From assembly GCA_963728285.1 (NCBI GenBank), contig CAVSJR010000003.1:62001-126000 (forward strand): a DNA stretch of 64,000 nucleotides, written 5' to 3'. Position 1 is the stretch's first letter; each line of letters starts with the position of its first letter. Below are positions 9,271 through 23,934 of this stretch, piece by piece. Below the pieces are notes generated by a model. The model had not been told where the DNA came from, did not search any database, and worked only from the letters and a program-made list of their open reading frames with translations. This DNA is from CAVSJR01 sp963728285. GTDB taxonomy: Bacteria > Actinomycetota > UBA4738 > HRBIN12. Position numbers and translations under genes: made by a program.

Positions 9271-10721
9271 GTGCCGATCCTCGAGGGCCTCCATCGCCAC
9301 GATCGCCGGCCGGGGTCCGTCCCGGCCCTCGCCGCGGGTCGCCCGCTGCTCGGCTTCGTGGCCCTCGCCGTGATGGCCGCGGCGGCGTGCTCGGCATCCA
9401 CCACATCGCGGGCCCCGTCGGGCGCCCCGGCGGAGGCGAGAGGGCCGGCCGGGATCCGCGCGATCGACCACGTCATCATCGTGGTTCAGGAGAACCGCTC
9501 GTTCGATCACTACTTCGGGACGTTCCCCGGCGCCGCCGGCCTGCCCCGCAAACACGGGCGGATCTCCGTCTGCATCCCCGACCCGAAGCTCGACCGGTGC
9601 TCCCGGCCGTATCACGACACCAACTTCTACGATCAGGGCGCCGGCCACAATCATCGGGCCTCGGTCGTCGACGTGAACGGCGGAAAGATGAACGGATTCG
9701 TCGTCAACTTCCGCAGGGCGAAGCATCACTACTGCGACAAGCATCGAGGGGACCGAGACTGTCAGCGGACGAACGTCGGGCCGAGGAAGCAGCCCGACGT
9801 GATGGGCTACCACACCGCCGCGGAGATCCCGAACTACTGGGCGTACGCGAGGCACTTCGTGTTGCAGGACCGGATGTTCGCCCCCGGTGGACTCCTGGAC
9901 GCTGCCGTCGCACCTGTTCCTGGTCTCGGGATGGGCGGCCATCTGCCCGGAGCGCAGGGACCCGATGAGCTGCCGGTCGGAGCTCGATTTCGATACCCAG
10001 CGATGGACGAAGGAGAAGACCCGCCCCTACGCGTGGACCGACATCACGTATCTGCTGCACAAGGCCGGCGTCAGCTGGGCGTACTACGTCGGGAAGAACT
10101 CGTGCATCATCCCGCCGTGCGAGCACCCACGGGGGGAGTTCACGCCCGCGACGCACAATCCCTTGCCGGGCTTCCGCACGGTGGCCCAGAACGATCAGCT
10201 CGACAACATCCGCGCGCACGAGGACTACTTCGCTCGCGCGGCCAACGGCACGCTTCCGTCCGTCTCGTGGGTCATGGCCGGAAGCGGCGACTCCGAGCAC
10301 CCGCCCGGTTCGATCACGGCTCGGTCAGGCGTGGTCAACGAGGGTCGTCAACGCCGCGATGCAGGGACCGGATTGGGGGAGCACCGCGATCTGGCTGACG
10401 TGGGACGACTGGGGCGGGTTCTACGATCACGTTCGCCCGCCGCGCGTCGACGCCAACGGCTACGGCATCCGCGTCCCGGGGATCCTCATCAGCCCATGGG
10501 CGAGGGCCGGCACGATCGACCACCAGACGTTGGCGTTCGACGCGTACCTGAAGTTCATCGAGGATCGCTTCCTGGGAGGCCAGCGGATCAATCGCAGGGA
10601 TGGGCGCCCCGATTCCCGGCCCACCGTCCGTGAGACGGTCGACATCCTCGGCGACTTGACCAAGGAATTCGACTTCACCCAGCAGCCGCTCCCACCGCTC
10701 GTCCTCGATCCAAGACCCTGA
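9271..10721 (+). CDS. Exported phosphoesterase, second copy (two frameshifts)
   Basis: A PF04185-family phosphoesterase of about 482 residues once two single-base insertions are removed, near 9882 and 10322. The three segments read on without loss: HVIIVVQENRSFDHYFGTFP, then DSWTLPSHLFLVSGW, then WLTWDDWGGFYDHVRPP and RVPGILISPWARAG. The N-terminus holds a signal sequence ending in VMAAAACSAS, possibly a lipoprotein. Compared with the first copy it has an insert with cysteines (residues about 95-175). The second insertion is clear: ACGGCTCGGTCAG for the expected ACGGCCGGTCAG-type sequence. Paired copies suggest phosphate scavenging or lipid attack, which is inference. Confidence 0.82.
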
Positions 10722-10788
10722 GGCCCGCTGGCGTGGCCGCAGGGGAACCGTGTAGGCTCGAAACGCAACGCTCGCAGGGACCCTCGCA

Positions 10789-13700
10789 ATGACGCCGACC
10801 ACATCCTCGCCGCCGATCGGGGCCGCCCCGGAGGCGCGCCTGGTGACGCCGTATGCCCCGCGGCTGCTGATCCAGAGGCTCGCCGAGCGGCCCGAGGCCT
10901 TGGTCGAGGACGTCGACGGCACGATCGTCTTCGTCGACATCTCCGGGTTCACGAGGCTGTCGGAGCGGCTCGCGAGCAAGGGAAGGGTCGGCGCGGAGGA
11001 GCTCACCGAGGCGATCGAATCCTGCTTCACGGCGTTGCTCGCGCTCGCCTACGAGAACGGCGGAAGCCTGATCAAGTTCGGTGGGGACGCCCTGCTCCTG
11101 TTCTTCACCGGGCGAGGACCACGGCCCGCGCGCGTGCCGCTCGGCCGTATGGATGCGCCGGGCGCTGCGAGAGATCGGGAAGCTGGAGACGTCGGGCGGC
11201 AAGGTCAACCTGCGGATGTCGGTGGGCGTGCACAGCGGGCAGCTTCCAGTTCTTCCTCGTCGGTGGGTCACACCGGGAGTTCATCATCGCGGGACCCGCC
11301 GCGAGTCGAACGGTCGCCATGGAGCACACGGCCGAGGCGGGGGAGATCATGGTGAGCCACGCGACGGCGGCCGCTGCTGCCGCGAGCGTGTGCTCGGATC
11401 GGAGCAGGGGCGCCGGCAGGCTCCTGCGACGCGCGTCCCGACGGGCGGATCGAGCAACCGTCGAACCGGGAGTTCATGCGGCCGATCCGGCGGAGCTCCT
11501 CGGCGTGCATCCCGCTCGCCATCCGGGACCACCTGCTCGCGGGGATCCAGGAGCCCGAACACCGTCGGGCCACCGTCGCGTTCCTTCGCTTCGACGGGCA
11601 CGGATGAGCTCATCCGGGCTCAGGGAGGGGCCGCGCGTCGCCGAGGCACTCGACGAGCTCATTGCGAGACGTCCAGCGCGAGGTCGACGCAAGGGAGATC
11701 TGCTTTCTGGGAACCGACGTCGACGAGGACGGCGGCAAGATCATCCTGACCGCCGGCGTGCCGAGCGGAACGGGCAACGACGAGGAGCGCATGCTCCTGG
11801 CGCTGCGGGCCATCGCGACGCGTCCGCGAACCCTTCCCCTGCGTATCGGCGTGCACCGCGGGCCGGTCTTCGCCGGGGACATCGGCCCGCACTACCGCCG
11901 CACCTACACGGTCATGGGCGACACCGTGAACCTGGCCGCGCGGCTGATGGCGAACGCGACGCCGGGCGAGCTCCTCGCGACCCCGGACGTGCTGCGATCA
12001 GTCGAACACGTGCTTCTCGGTTCAGGCGCTCGAGCCGTTCTTCGTCAAGGGCAAGTCCACTCCCGGTGCAGGCGTATGCCGTCGGCGACGCGGCCGGCAC
12101 AAGGACGCGCGTGGACATGCGTTCACTGCCGCTCATCGGTCGAGGCTCGGAGATGGCGGCGCTTCGTGACGCCCTCGAGCGAGCGTCCGGGACGGCGAGG
12201 GCCGGCTGGTCGAGATCATCGGCGAGCCGGGCATCGGCAAGTCGCGTCTGGTTGACGGAGCTGAGTCCGAGAGCCGACGACTTCGTCGTGCTGACGGCGA
12301 CGTGCGAGCTCTACCGCGTCCTCGACGCCATATTCGCCCGTCCGACGGCTGCTGGAGCGGCCTGCTCGGGATCGACGAGGGAACCGAGGACGCCGAGCGC
12401 TCGACCGGCTGCACGACGCTCGTTGCCGTCCGACGCGCCGCAGCTGCTGCCGTGGCTGCCCCTGCTGGCGGTGCCGCTCGACCTCGAGGTGACGGCGACT
12501 CCGGAGACGACCGCGCTCGACGACCGGTTCCGCCGCGAGCGCGCTGGAGGAGGTCGTCGGGGAGTTGCTTGCACGCCGCTGCTCCCCGCGCCGACGCTGA
12601 TCGTGATCGAGGACGCCCACTGGATGGACGAGGCCTCGGCGATCTGCTTGCGCCATCTGCGGCGTCGCTCCGAGGCACGTGCCGTGGTTGGTTGCGTGAC
12701 GCGCCGGGCCGAGGCGGCACGGGCTTCACGGCGCACGGAGCAGGCCACGGGCGCGATCACGATGCGACCCGCGCCGCTCGACGAGGCGGACTGCAGTCGC
12801 ATTGTTGGAGGCCTCACCGCGGACGAGCCGCTCTCGCCCGCACGAGCTCGCTCGCGCTCGCCGAGCGGTCGGGCGGCAACCCGCTCCTGGTCCGCGAGCT
12901 CCTCTCCGCCGCGCAGGCGGCGGGGAGCATCGACGGGCTGCCCGACTCGGTCGAATCGCTGATGACCTCGAGGATCGATCGGCTCGCACCGGCGGACCGG
13001 ATGCTGCTGCGGCGCGCGTCGGTGCTGGGCGCTTCGTTCTCGCCGCGGCTCCTCGCGGAGCTGCTCGACGATGAGACGCCGCCGTCCATCGAGGACGACT
13101 GGCACCGGCTCGCCGAGTTCATCGAGCTCCGCACCGACGGCACCCTCGCGTTCCGCCGAGCCCTGATCCGCGACGCGGCGTATGAGGGCCTTCCGTTCCG
13201 ACTCCGACGCGAGCTCCACGCGCGCGCGGGGGAGACGATCGAACGCAGCGTGTCCGATGCCGCGGAGGAGGCCGAGCTGCTCTCGCTGCACTTCTTCCAT
13301 GCCCGTCGCTTCGAGCCGCGCATGGCGGTACTCGCTCGTCGCCGGTCATCGCGCTCGAGCCAAGTTCGCTCCCGTCGAGGCCGCGGAGTTCTATCAGCGC
13401 GCGGTCGACGCGGCGCGAGCGCCTTCCGGACGTGGCGGCCGAGGAACTCGCCGATGTGTACGAGGCGCTCGGCGACGTCCGCGACAGGGCCGGCTCGTTC
13501 AAGGAGGCGGGCAACGCCTATCGGGCGGCCCGGCGCCTCGTCTCCGGCGACCCCGTGCGCGAGGCGCAGCTCCTGTCTGAAGCACGCCTGGATCCCCGAG
13601 CGAGAGGGGCGCTACTCGCAGGCGATCCGGTGGATCGGCAAGGGCCTCAGGACGCTGGAGCAGGCGCCGTCGGCCGACGCGGGGCGGCAGCGGGCGCAGC

Positions 13701-14752
13701 TCTACGTCTGGCAGGCGGCGGTCCGCCAGCTCCAGGGCAGATCGGCCGACGCCATCCGCTGGTGCAGTCGCGCGATCGAGGAGGCCGAGCGGTCGGGGGA
13801 TCGCGACGCCCTCGCCCACGCGTACTACGTGCTCGACTGGGCGTACGCGGAGCTCGGTCGATTCGACGAGGCCATCCACTCCGAGCGCGCCCTGGAGATC
13901 TACGGTGAGCTCGGCGACCTCGCGGGACAGGCTGCCGTCTACAACAATCTCGGAGGCTTCGCCTACTTCCAGGGGCGGTGGGATGAGGCGCTGCGCCTCT
14001 ACGAGCGAGCCCGGGAGGCCCGCGAGCGGGTCGGCGATCCGGTGAACGCGGCGATGGCCACGCTCAACGTCGGGGAGATCCTTTCCGACCAGGCGAGATT
14101 CGATGAGGCCGAACGCTGCTTCCACGAGGCACTCCGAGTTTGGCGGGCGGCCGCCCATCAGGAGGGCGTCGCCTTCGCGACGGGCTTCCTCGGTCGCGTC
14201 GCGTCCCGGAGGGGCGAATTCGAAAAGGCGATGGGGCTCTTCCGTGAGGCCAGGGCGCTCTTCGCCGAGACGGGAGCGAAGGGGGAGGTCATCGAGACGG
14301 ATGCACTCATCGCGGAGTGCCTCGCGCTCCAAGGCGCGTTCGACGATGCCTTCGCGCTGGCCTCGGACGCATTGGCTCGCGGCGGCGGCACCGGCGGGCA
14401 AACGCAATACGCGCCGCTCCTTCGCCGCATCATCGGGTGCGCCCTCGTGTGGCGAGGCGATCTCACGGCCGCCGTGGAGAACTTCGACGACGCGCTCGAG
14501 ATCGCCCGTGCGCGCAGCGCCGCCTTCGAGGTGGCGCAAACGCTCGAGGTCTTCGCCGCGGCGGATCGCCTGTGCGGGCGGGAGGAGCAAGCCTCGAAGC
14601 GAACGGCGGAATGGGAGGACGTCTATTCACGACTCGGCGTTCGCCGACGCCCTCCGATTCCCTGGCCGAAGGCCGTGGGGGAGTTTCGGACGATGGACCG
14701 AATCAGCGGGGAGCGAACTTCGGGTCCGAATCCAGCAGCAGCCGGAACCTGA
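10789..14752 (+). CDS. Adenylate/guanylate cyclase-AAA ATPase-TPR regulator (many frameshifts)
   Basis: Reading across the breaks gives one large cytosolic protein of about 1,300 residues. First comes a class III cyclase domain (GTIVFVDISGFTRLSERLA, IKFGGDALLLFF). A second cyclase-like domain at 11662-12030 has RIGVHRGPVFAGDIGP and GDTVNLAARLM. Next is a STAND-type ATPase with Walker A GEPGIGKSRL (about 12220) and Walker B LIVIEDAHWMD (about 12600), followed by TPR repeats from about 13370 to the end (YNNLGGFAYFQGRWDEALRLY). The stretch 11.1-13.6 kb carries roughly a dozen single-base shifts; those I resolved are all +1. From 13570 to the stop the frame is clean. The first cyclase domain's metal Asp in FVDISGF is present. 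A signalling sensor with uncertain cyclase activity; a true pseudogene is less likely because all domains survive. Confidence 0.75.
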
Positions 14753-15755
14753 GCACATCGTCGGCGTCGGTCATCGGGTCGCCCTCGAGGCGCTTGATCG
14801 ATTGAATGCACGGCAGCGCCGGATCCCGGTGGCATCGCTCGAGGGAGACCAGGGGGTCACCGTCCCGTTTTTGGTAGAGGACCTCGAGGTCTCGCTTGCG
14901 GGTCCCCGGGTCGATCGTGCCGTCCTCGAGCAGCACGCCGACGACGCGCTCGTAGCCTTTCGGGGGCAGCAACTCGGCGATGTTCCCGATGCACGGGGCG
15001 AAGATCGAGTCGGTGGGACAGGCGAGCTCCTGCAGCGCGGCCTCCCCGCCGGGCCCGGCGGGGAACCGCATCCGGAGCACGGTGAAGTCGTCCGGGTCGG
15101 GACCCGGCGCACCCACATCCGTGGTGATCGTGCCGCCCTCGGCCGAGATCCACCCGGCGCTCTCGTCGGCCGATCGGGGCTGGACGGTCGTCTCCTCGAC
15201 GTCGTCGTTGTTGCCGGAGTTCGGGTCGCTCTGATCGGCCGCTGCCGTCGCGCTGTTCGTGATGACCTCGCTGCCCTTCGACACTCCCGGGGCGCGCACA
15301 ACGATCGAGGCCCTGGCGAACTCCCCGGGCGGGAGCGCATCCACGGTGCACTCGATCGTTGTCGATCCGCGGGCCGATGTGCCGCCGCCGATGTCGCAGG
15401 CGAAGCCATGATCCCCCTCGGCCGAGATCAGCGTCGACCCTGCCGGCGGCGTGTCCTGAAGCACGACGTTGGTGGCCGTCTCGGGTCCGCGGTTCGTCAC
15501 CCGGACCGTGTACTTGAGATTGTTCCCCTCGTTTACCGGATCCGGCGTGTCGCGGGTCCTGGTCTTCAGATCGGCGCCGCCCTTGCCCCCGGCCGGCGTG
15601 AGGCCGACTTTGGCGCCGGAGGCGGAGGCGAGCATGGTGACGACCGTCGCGAGCGCGAGGATCGCGCTCGCCCTGCGCCGGATGATGCGGGGGCGGGGTG
15701 GGTGGTCGACGGTCATCGGGCGAAGCCCGTCACTTGAGGTCCGGGATCGTGGCAC
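14703..15755 (-). CDS. Secreted DUF11-domain protein with a four-cysteine C-terminal domain
   Basis: A 350-residue exported protein. A GTG with GAGAGGAGC 6 bases upstream is the start; it is conserved in the next paralog. A signal sequence (ASAILALATVVTMLASAS) is followed by a DUF11 domain (about residues 65-190: DTPDPVNEGNNLKYTVRVTN, ATNVVLQDTPPAGSTLIS, GSEVITNSATAAADQSDPN). The last 150 residues form a domain I do not recognise, with Cys pairs in ACPTDSIFAPC and RCHRDPALPC and the ending DPKFAPR. The whole DUF11 plus tail is repeated in the upstream paralog. DUF11 modules occur in surface adhesins; no anchor motif is seen. The 3' end overlaps the cyclase gene's end by 50 bases. Confidence 0.82.
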   Translation of the reverse strand: MPRSRTSSDGLRPMTVDHPPRPRIIRRRASAILALATVVTMLASASGAKVGLTPAGGKGGADLKTRTRDTPDPVNEGNNLKYTVRVTNRGPETATNVVLQDTPPAGSTLISAEGDHGFACDIGGGTSARGSTTIECTVDALPPGEFARASIVVRAPGVSKGSEVITNSATAAADQSDPNSGNNDDVEETTVQPRSADESAGWISAEGGTITTDVGAPGPDPDDFTVLRMRFPAGPGGEAALQELACPTDSIFAPCIGNIAELLPPKGYERVVGVLLEDGTIDPGTRKRDLEVLYQKRDGDPLVSLERCHRDPALPCIQSIKRLEGDPMTDADDVLRFRLLLDSDPKFAPR

Positions 15756-15800
15756 GAGATGCTCCTCTCGCCGCGTCGTTCGGGTCCGAGCGTTCGAGGA

Positions 15801-15830
15801 AGCATCCCTGGCCGTGCCGGGGAGTGTCAA
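15801..15830 (-). promoter_or_regulatory. Promoter of the short DUF11 gene (TTGACA-18-GATGCT)
   Basis: On the minus strand TTGACA (15830-15825), 18 bases, then GATGCT (15806-15801). About 39 bases here match the region before the longer paralog almost base for base, including both boxes and the spacing, which supports function. Confidence 0.6.
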
Positions 15831-15856
15831 ACGGCGATGTCGCGCGACCCGGCGAC

Positions 15857-18157
15857 TCAGCGCGGGGCGAACTTCGGATCAGAGTCCAGGAGCACGCGGA
15901 ACCTGAGCACGTCGTCGGCGTCGGTGGACGGATCGCCCTGGAGGCGCTTGATCGCGAGGATGCACGGCAGCTCCGGATCCCGGTGGCATCGTTTGAGGGA
16001 GACGAGGGGATCCCCGTCCTGCTTCTGATACAGGACCTCGAGGTCTCGCTTGGGCGTTCCGGGATCGATCGTGTCGTCCTCGAGCAGCACGCCGACGATT
16101 CGCTCGTAGCCCTCCGGCGGAAGCATCTCCGCGATGTTCCCGATACACGGCGAGAAGACCGAGCTGGTCGGACAGTCGAGCTCCCGCAGGGTGGCCTCGC
16201 CGCCGGGCCCGGGGCCGAATCGCATCCGAAGCACGGTGAAGTCATCCGGGTCCGGGCCCGCCGCCCCGACATCCGTGTTGATGGTGCCGCCCCCGGCCGG
16301 GATCCATCCCGTGCTCTCGTCGACCGATCGAGGCTCGACGGTCGTCTGCTCGTCATCGTCGTTGTTGGCCGGGGTCGGGTCGCTCTCATCGGCCGAGGCC
16401 GTCGCGCTGTTCGTGATGATCTCGCTTCCCTCCGACACGCTGGGCGCACGGACCACGATCGAGACCGTGGCGAACTCCCCGGGCGCGAGGGCATCGATCG
16501 TGCACTCGACGGGCGTCGACAACGCGCCGCCGCAGTTGAAGCCCCCTCCGTCGACCGAGATCAGCGTCGTCCCCTCCGGCGGCGTGTTCTGCAGGAAGAC
16601 GTTCGTGGCCGTGTCGGGTCCATCGTTGGTCACCCGGACGGCGTACTCGACGTTGTTGTCCTCGTTCACCGGATCGGGCGTGTCGACGGTCGTCGTGCGC
16701 AGATCGGCGCCGGCCTCGGCCTCACCGGCGGGCGTGACGGCGCTCGATGGATCCGATTCGGGTCCGTCGCCCGCCTCGTTCGTCGCATGAACCGTGAACG
16801 TGTAGGGCTGCCCGTTCGTCAAGCCGGAGACCGTGGCCTGCGTCGTCGCGCCGTCGGGAGTCTGGACGAGCTGGCCGCCGGGGTTGGAGGTCACGGTGTA
16901 GCTGGAGATCGGGCTCGTCCCCTCGTCGGCCGGTGGATCCCACGAGACGACCGCCTGGCCATCGCCGGCGGTCGCCTGAACGTTCGTGGGCGCCCCCGGC
17001 GCCTCGGGCGGGATCGTGGAGAAGCTTCCGGCCTCGAGGAAGACCGCGCTGTCGAGCGAGCTGTCGCTCGTGTCGGCGATCGCGAGCTTCATGTGATTGA
17101 TCTGGTCCGGCGTCACGTCGGCCTGGCAGGTCAAGACATCGGTGAGTCCGTTCATCTGTGTGTTCAGCCCCGCGGGGCCCGGATCGTCGGGATCGTTGTT
17201 GTTGTAGAGGTCGGGATGGGACGCGTTCTCGTCCCCGAACGGCTTGCCCCCGTTGATCGTGTTGATCGATACGGGCTGGCTCGTCTCCGGGACGAGCGCG
17301 CAGTTGGTTCCGTCGACGAAGAACCCGAACACGTCGTTGAACGAGGAGTTCACATAGAAGTTGTATTCCTCCGAGGTGAACACGTAGCTGAAGTAGATGG
17401 GGGTCGTCGTCGGCGTGAAGTCGAACTCGAGGACGGCGGCGTCATGCGTCTGCGCACCGACCAGCGACGTCAGATCCGCGTCGCCCGCGCTCGAGGATGC
17501 GCCGCTCACGTCACCGGTGTTCGGGCCGACGACGTTCTGGGCGTCGCCGCTCGTGAGGACGATGCCCTCATCGAATCCGACGACGTTCCCGGACGAGAAC
17601 GTGCCGGATGCCGCGTCGGCCCCGGTGTACGTCACGTTCTGCGCCTGGACGCCGTCGCCCACGAGCACCTGGACGAGATCGGAGGGCGTCACGGACTCCG
17701 TCAGGTCGTTCACGACGATGTCGGCCGTGGGCGTCGCCTGGTTGGATGGTTCGGAGGGCGGCCCATCGTCGACGTCGTTCGTGGCGACGACGGTGAAGGT
17801 GTAGGCCGTCCCGTTCTCGAGGCCGGTGACCGTCGCGTTCGTGTCGGCGGTCGTCGCGCTCGCCGTGCCCGGCGATGCCGTCACCGTGTATCCGGTGATG
17901 GGCTGACCCCCATCGTCGCTGGGCGGTTGCCAGGTAACGAGGGCGGAGGCGTCTCCCGGCGTCGCCCGGACGTCGGTCGGAGCGCCGGGGGCCGACCCGA
18001 TCACTTGGGCGCCGGAGGGAGAGGCGGACGCGAACATGGTGAGGATCGTCGCGATCGCGAGGATCGCGCCGGCGCGGTGCCGGATGACGTGGAGCCCGGA
18101 GCCACGCTCGAGGTTCATCGGGCGAGGACGGTTACCGGGCATCCGAGATCGTGGCAC
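15857..18157 (-). CDS. Secreted FN3 / choice-of-anchor L / DUF11 protein
   Basis: A 766-residue exported mosaic. After the signal sequence (AGAILAIATILTMFASASPS) come a fibronectin type III domain (residues about 45-135), a choice-of-anchor L domain (about 140-375, with FSYVFTSEEYNFYVNSSFND and VFGFFVDGTNCALVPE), a second FN3 (about 380-475), a DUF11 domain (about 485-610) and the same four-cysteine tail (DCPTSSVFSPC, RCHRDPELPC, DPKFAPR) as the shorter downstream paralog. The GTG start and its GAGAGGAGC site match those of the paralog. Such architectures are typical of cell-surface or released adhesive proteins. No LPXTG or PEP-CTERM-like anchor is visible. Confidence 0.87.
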   Translation of the reverse strand: MPRSRMPGNRPRPMNLERGSGLHVIRHRAGAILAIATILTMFASASPSGAQVIGSAPGAPTDVRATPGDASALVTWQPPSDDGGQPITGYTVTASPGTASATTADTNATVTGLENGTAYTFTVVATNDVDDGPPSEPSNQATPTADIVVNDLTESVTPSDLVQVLVGDGVQAQNVTYTGADAASGTFSSGNVVGFDEGIVLTSGDAQNVVGPNTGDVSGASSSAGDADLTSLVGAQTHDAAVLEFDFTPTTTPIYFSYVFTSEEYNFYVNSSFNDVFGFFVDGTNCALVPETSQPVSINTINGGKPFGDENASHPDLYNNNDPDDPGPAGLNTQMNGLTDVLTCQADVTPDQINHMKLAIADTSDSSLDSAVFLEAGSFSTIPPEAPGAPTNVQATAGDGQAVVSWDPPADEGTSPISSYTVTSNPGGQLVQTPDGATTQATVSGLTNGQPYTFTVHATNEAGDGPESDPSSAVTPAGEAEAGADLRTTTVDTPDPVNEDNNVEYAVRVTNDGPDTATNVFLQNTPPEGTTLISVDGGGFNCGGALSTPVECTIDALAPGEFATVSIVVRAPSVSEGSEIITNSATASADESDPTPANNDDDEQTTVEPRSVDESTGWIPAGGGTINTDVGAAGPDPDDFTVLRMRFGPGPGGEATLRELDCPTSSVFSPCIGNIAEMLPPEGYERIVGVLLEDDTIDPGTPKRDLEVLYQKQDGDPLVSLKRCHRDPELPCILAIKRLQGDPSTDADDVLRFRVLLDSDPKFAPR

Positions 18158-18206
18158 GCGTTGCTCCTCTCGTCGGTGCGGCATCGGGGGGTGGGGCGTT
18201 CGGAAG

Positions 18207-18236
18207 AGCATCGCTGGCGGTGCGGGGGAGTGTCAA
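18207..18236 (-). promoter_or_regulatory. Promoter of the long DUF11 gene (TTGACA-18-GATGCT)
   Basis: TTGACA (18236-18231), 18 bases, GATGCT (18212-18207) on the minus strand, nearly identical to the promoter at 15801-15830. This stands about 50 bases before the GTG start. Confidence 0.6.
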
Positions 18237-18259
18237 TGGTCTCCCCCCCGGCGAAGGAC

Positions 18260-18868
18260 CTAGGTCGAAGGTCGCGTTCGCCCGGCCGAAGCACTCGAAT
18301 CCAGCTCCGCCCACCGGAAGCAGTCGACGACGTGGTCGTTGACGAGCCCCGTCGCCTGCATGAACGCGTAGCAGATCGTCGGCCCGACGAAGCGGAACCC
18401 GCGACGCTTGAGCTCCGCGCTCATGGACCGGGATTCCTCGCTCTCCGCGGGGACATCGGCGAGCCGCCGGAACCGGTTCCGCCTCTGCTCCCCGCCGACG
18501 AAGCTCCATACGAACGCATCGAGCGAGCCCTCCGATTCGATGACCTCGCCGACGGCCCGCGCGTTCGACACGGTCGATTCGATCTTGCGGCGGTTTCGGA
18601 CGATGCCCGGATCCTGCAGCAATCGCTCGACATCGCGGCCTTCGAACCCCGCGACGGCGGCGGGATCCCACTCGGCGAAGGCGCGGCGGTAGCCATCGCG
18701 CCGGTGGAGGATCGTCGACCACGACAGGCCGGCCTGGGCGCCCTCCAAGGTCAGGAACTCGAAGAGCACGCGGTCATCGTGAACGGCGACTCCCCATTCG
18801 TCGTCGTGGTAGCGGAGCATCAGCGCGTCGGCGTCCCCGGCCCATTCGCACCGTCGGATCGGTCCCAC
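18260..18868 (-). CDS. tag: DNA-3-methyladenine glycosylase I
   Basis: Tag removes 3-methyladenine from alkylated DNA. The 202-residue protein shows the family pattern: RCEWAGDADALMLRYHDDEW at the start, the FEFLTLEGAQAGLSWSTIL helix-hairpin segment, NRRKIESTVSNARA, and the C-terminal FVGPTICYAFMQATGLVNDH with the zinc-ligand Cys and His region (DHVVDCFRW). The GTG at 18868 lies 8 bases beyond the Lhr stop codon, so translation is probably coupled to the helicase gene and the two form an operon. No ribosome binding site of its own is obvious. Confident assignment. Confidence 0.92.
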   Translation of the reverse strand: MGPIRRCEWAGDADALMLRYHDDEWGVAVHDDRVLFEFLTLEGAQAGLSWSTILHRRDGYRRAFAEWDPAAVAGFEGRDVERLLQDPGIVRNRRKIESTVSNARAVGEVIESEGSLDAFVWSFVGGEQRRNRFRRLADVPAESEESRSMSAELKRRGFRFVGPTICYAFMQATGLVNDHVVDCFRWAELDSSASAGRTRPST

Positions 18869-18876
18869 AGGCGGGC

Positions 18877-23203
<4,327 letters not shown>

Positions 23204-23265
23204 AGGGACTCACCCTCAGTATGCCAGCGGGCGGCGACAATCGGGAGCGTGTTCGGGCCGGTCGG

Positions 23266-23922
23266 TCACCATCCCCGGCTTCGCCAGACGTCCACGTACG
23301 AGCGCTCGCGCCCGATGGTGGTGTCCAGCCCGTGGCCGGGCGACACTCGGGTCTCGTCGGGCAGCTCGAACAGGCGATCGAGGCTGGTCATGATCGTGGC
23401 GAACCGGTCCGGATCGCGGCCGGTGGCTCCCGGTCCCCCCGGGAACAGGGTGTCGCCGGTGAAGAGGTGGTCCCCGATCAGGTAGCACATGCTGCCCGCC
23501 GTGTGCCCGGGGGTGTGAAACGCTCGCAGCTCCTGGCCGCCGACGAGCAGCACGCCCATGTCGTCGATGGAACTCGCCGGGACCGGCATCGCATCGTCGC
23601 GGTGCGCGTACACGGGGACGCCGAGCGCGTCGACGAGCGGCCTCAGCGCCCCCGTGTGATCTTGATGGTTGTGGGTCTGGACGATGCACACGACCTCCAG
23701 TCCCTGCACCTCGGCGAGGATGCGCTCGTGGTCGGCGGCCCCATCGACGATCAGCCCCTGACCACTGCACTCGATCACATAGACGTTGTTGTCCCAATCG
23801 CCGACCGAGAACTTCCGCGCGCGGACCGGACCTGCCGGGGGATACAGGTGGGCCGGCCCACCCGCCACGACGTGCCCGAACGCTGCGGTCGCCGGCGGGT
23901 GCGGCGTCTCGGCCTCACTCAT
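23266..23922 (-). CDS. MBL-fold metallo-hydrolase
   Basis: A 218-residue metallo-beta-lactamase-fold hydrolase, similar to glyoxalase II-like proteins that use one or two zinc or iron ions. The metal motif is THNHQDH (the HxHxDH pattern), with further ligands in HTPGHTAGS, TGDTLFPG and SPGHGLDT. Residues 40-65 (GDWDNNVYVIECSGQGLIVD) are typical of the family's first strands. It is divergent from the radical SAM gene. A TAGGGT box stands 6 bases before the ATG, indicating a leaderless mRNA. The substrate is unknown; related proteins act on thioesters such as mycothiol or glutathione adducts. Confidence 0.9.
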   Translation of the reverse strand: MSEAETPHPPATAAFGHVVAGGPAHLYPPAGPVRARKFSVGDWDNNVYVIECSGQGLIVDGAADHERILAEVQGLEVVCIVQTHNHQDHTGALRPLVDALGVPVYAHRDDAMPVPASSIDDMGVLLVGGQELRAFHTPGHTAGSMCYLIGDHLFTGDTLFPGGPGATGRDPDRFATIMTSLDRLFELPDETRVSPGHGLDTTIGRERSYVDVWRSRGW

Positions 23923-23928
23923 CGTCCG

Positions 23929-23934
23929 ACCCTA
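23929..23934 (-). promoter_or_regulatory. -10 box (TAGGGT), leaderless type, for the metallo-hydrolase gene
   Basis: TAGGGT on the minus strand, 6 bases before the ATG at 23922. No Shine-Dalgarno sequence is present. Confidence 0.5.
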
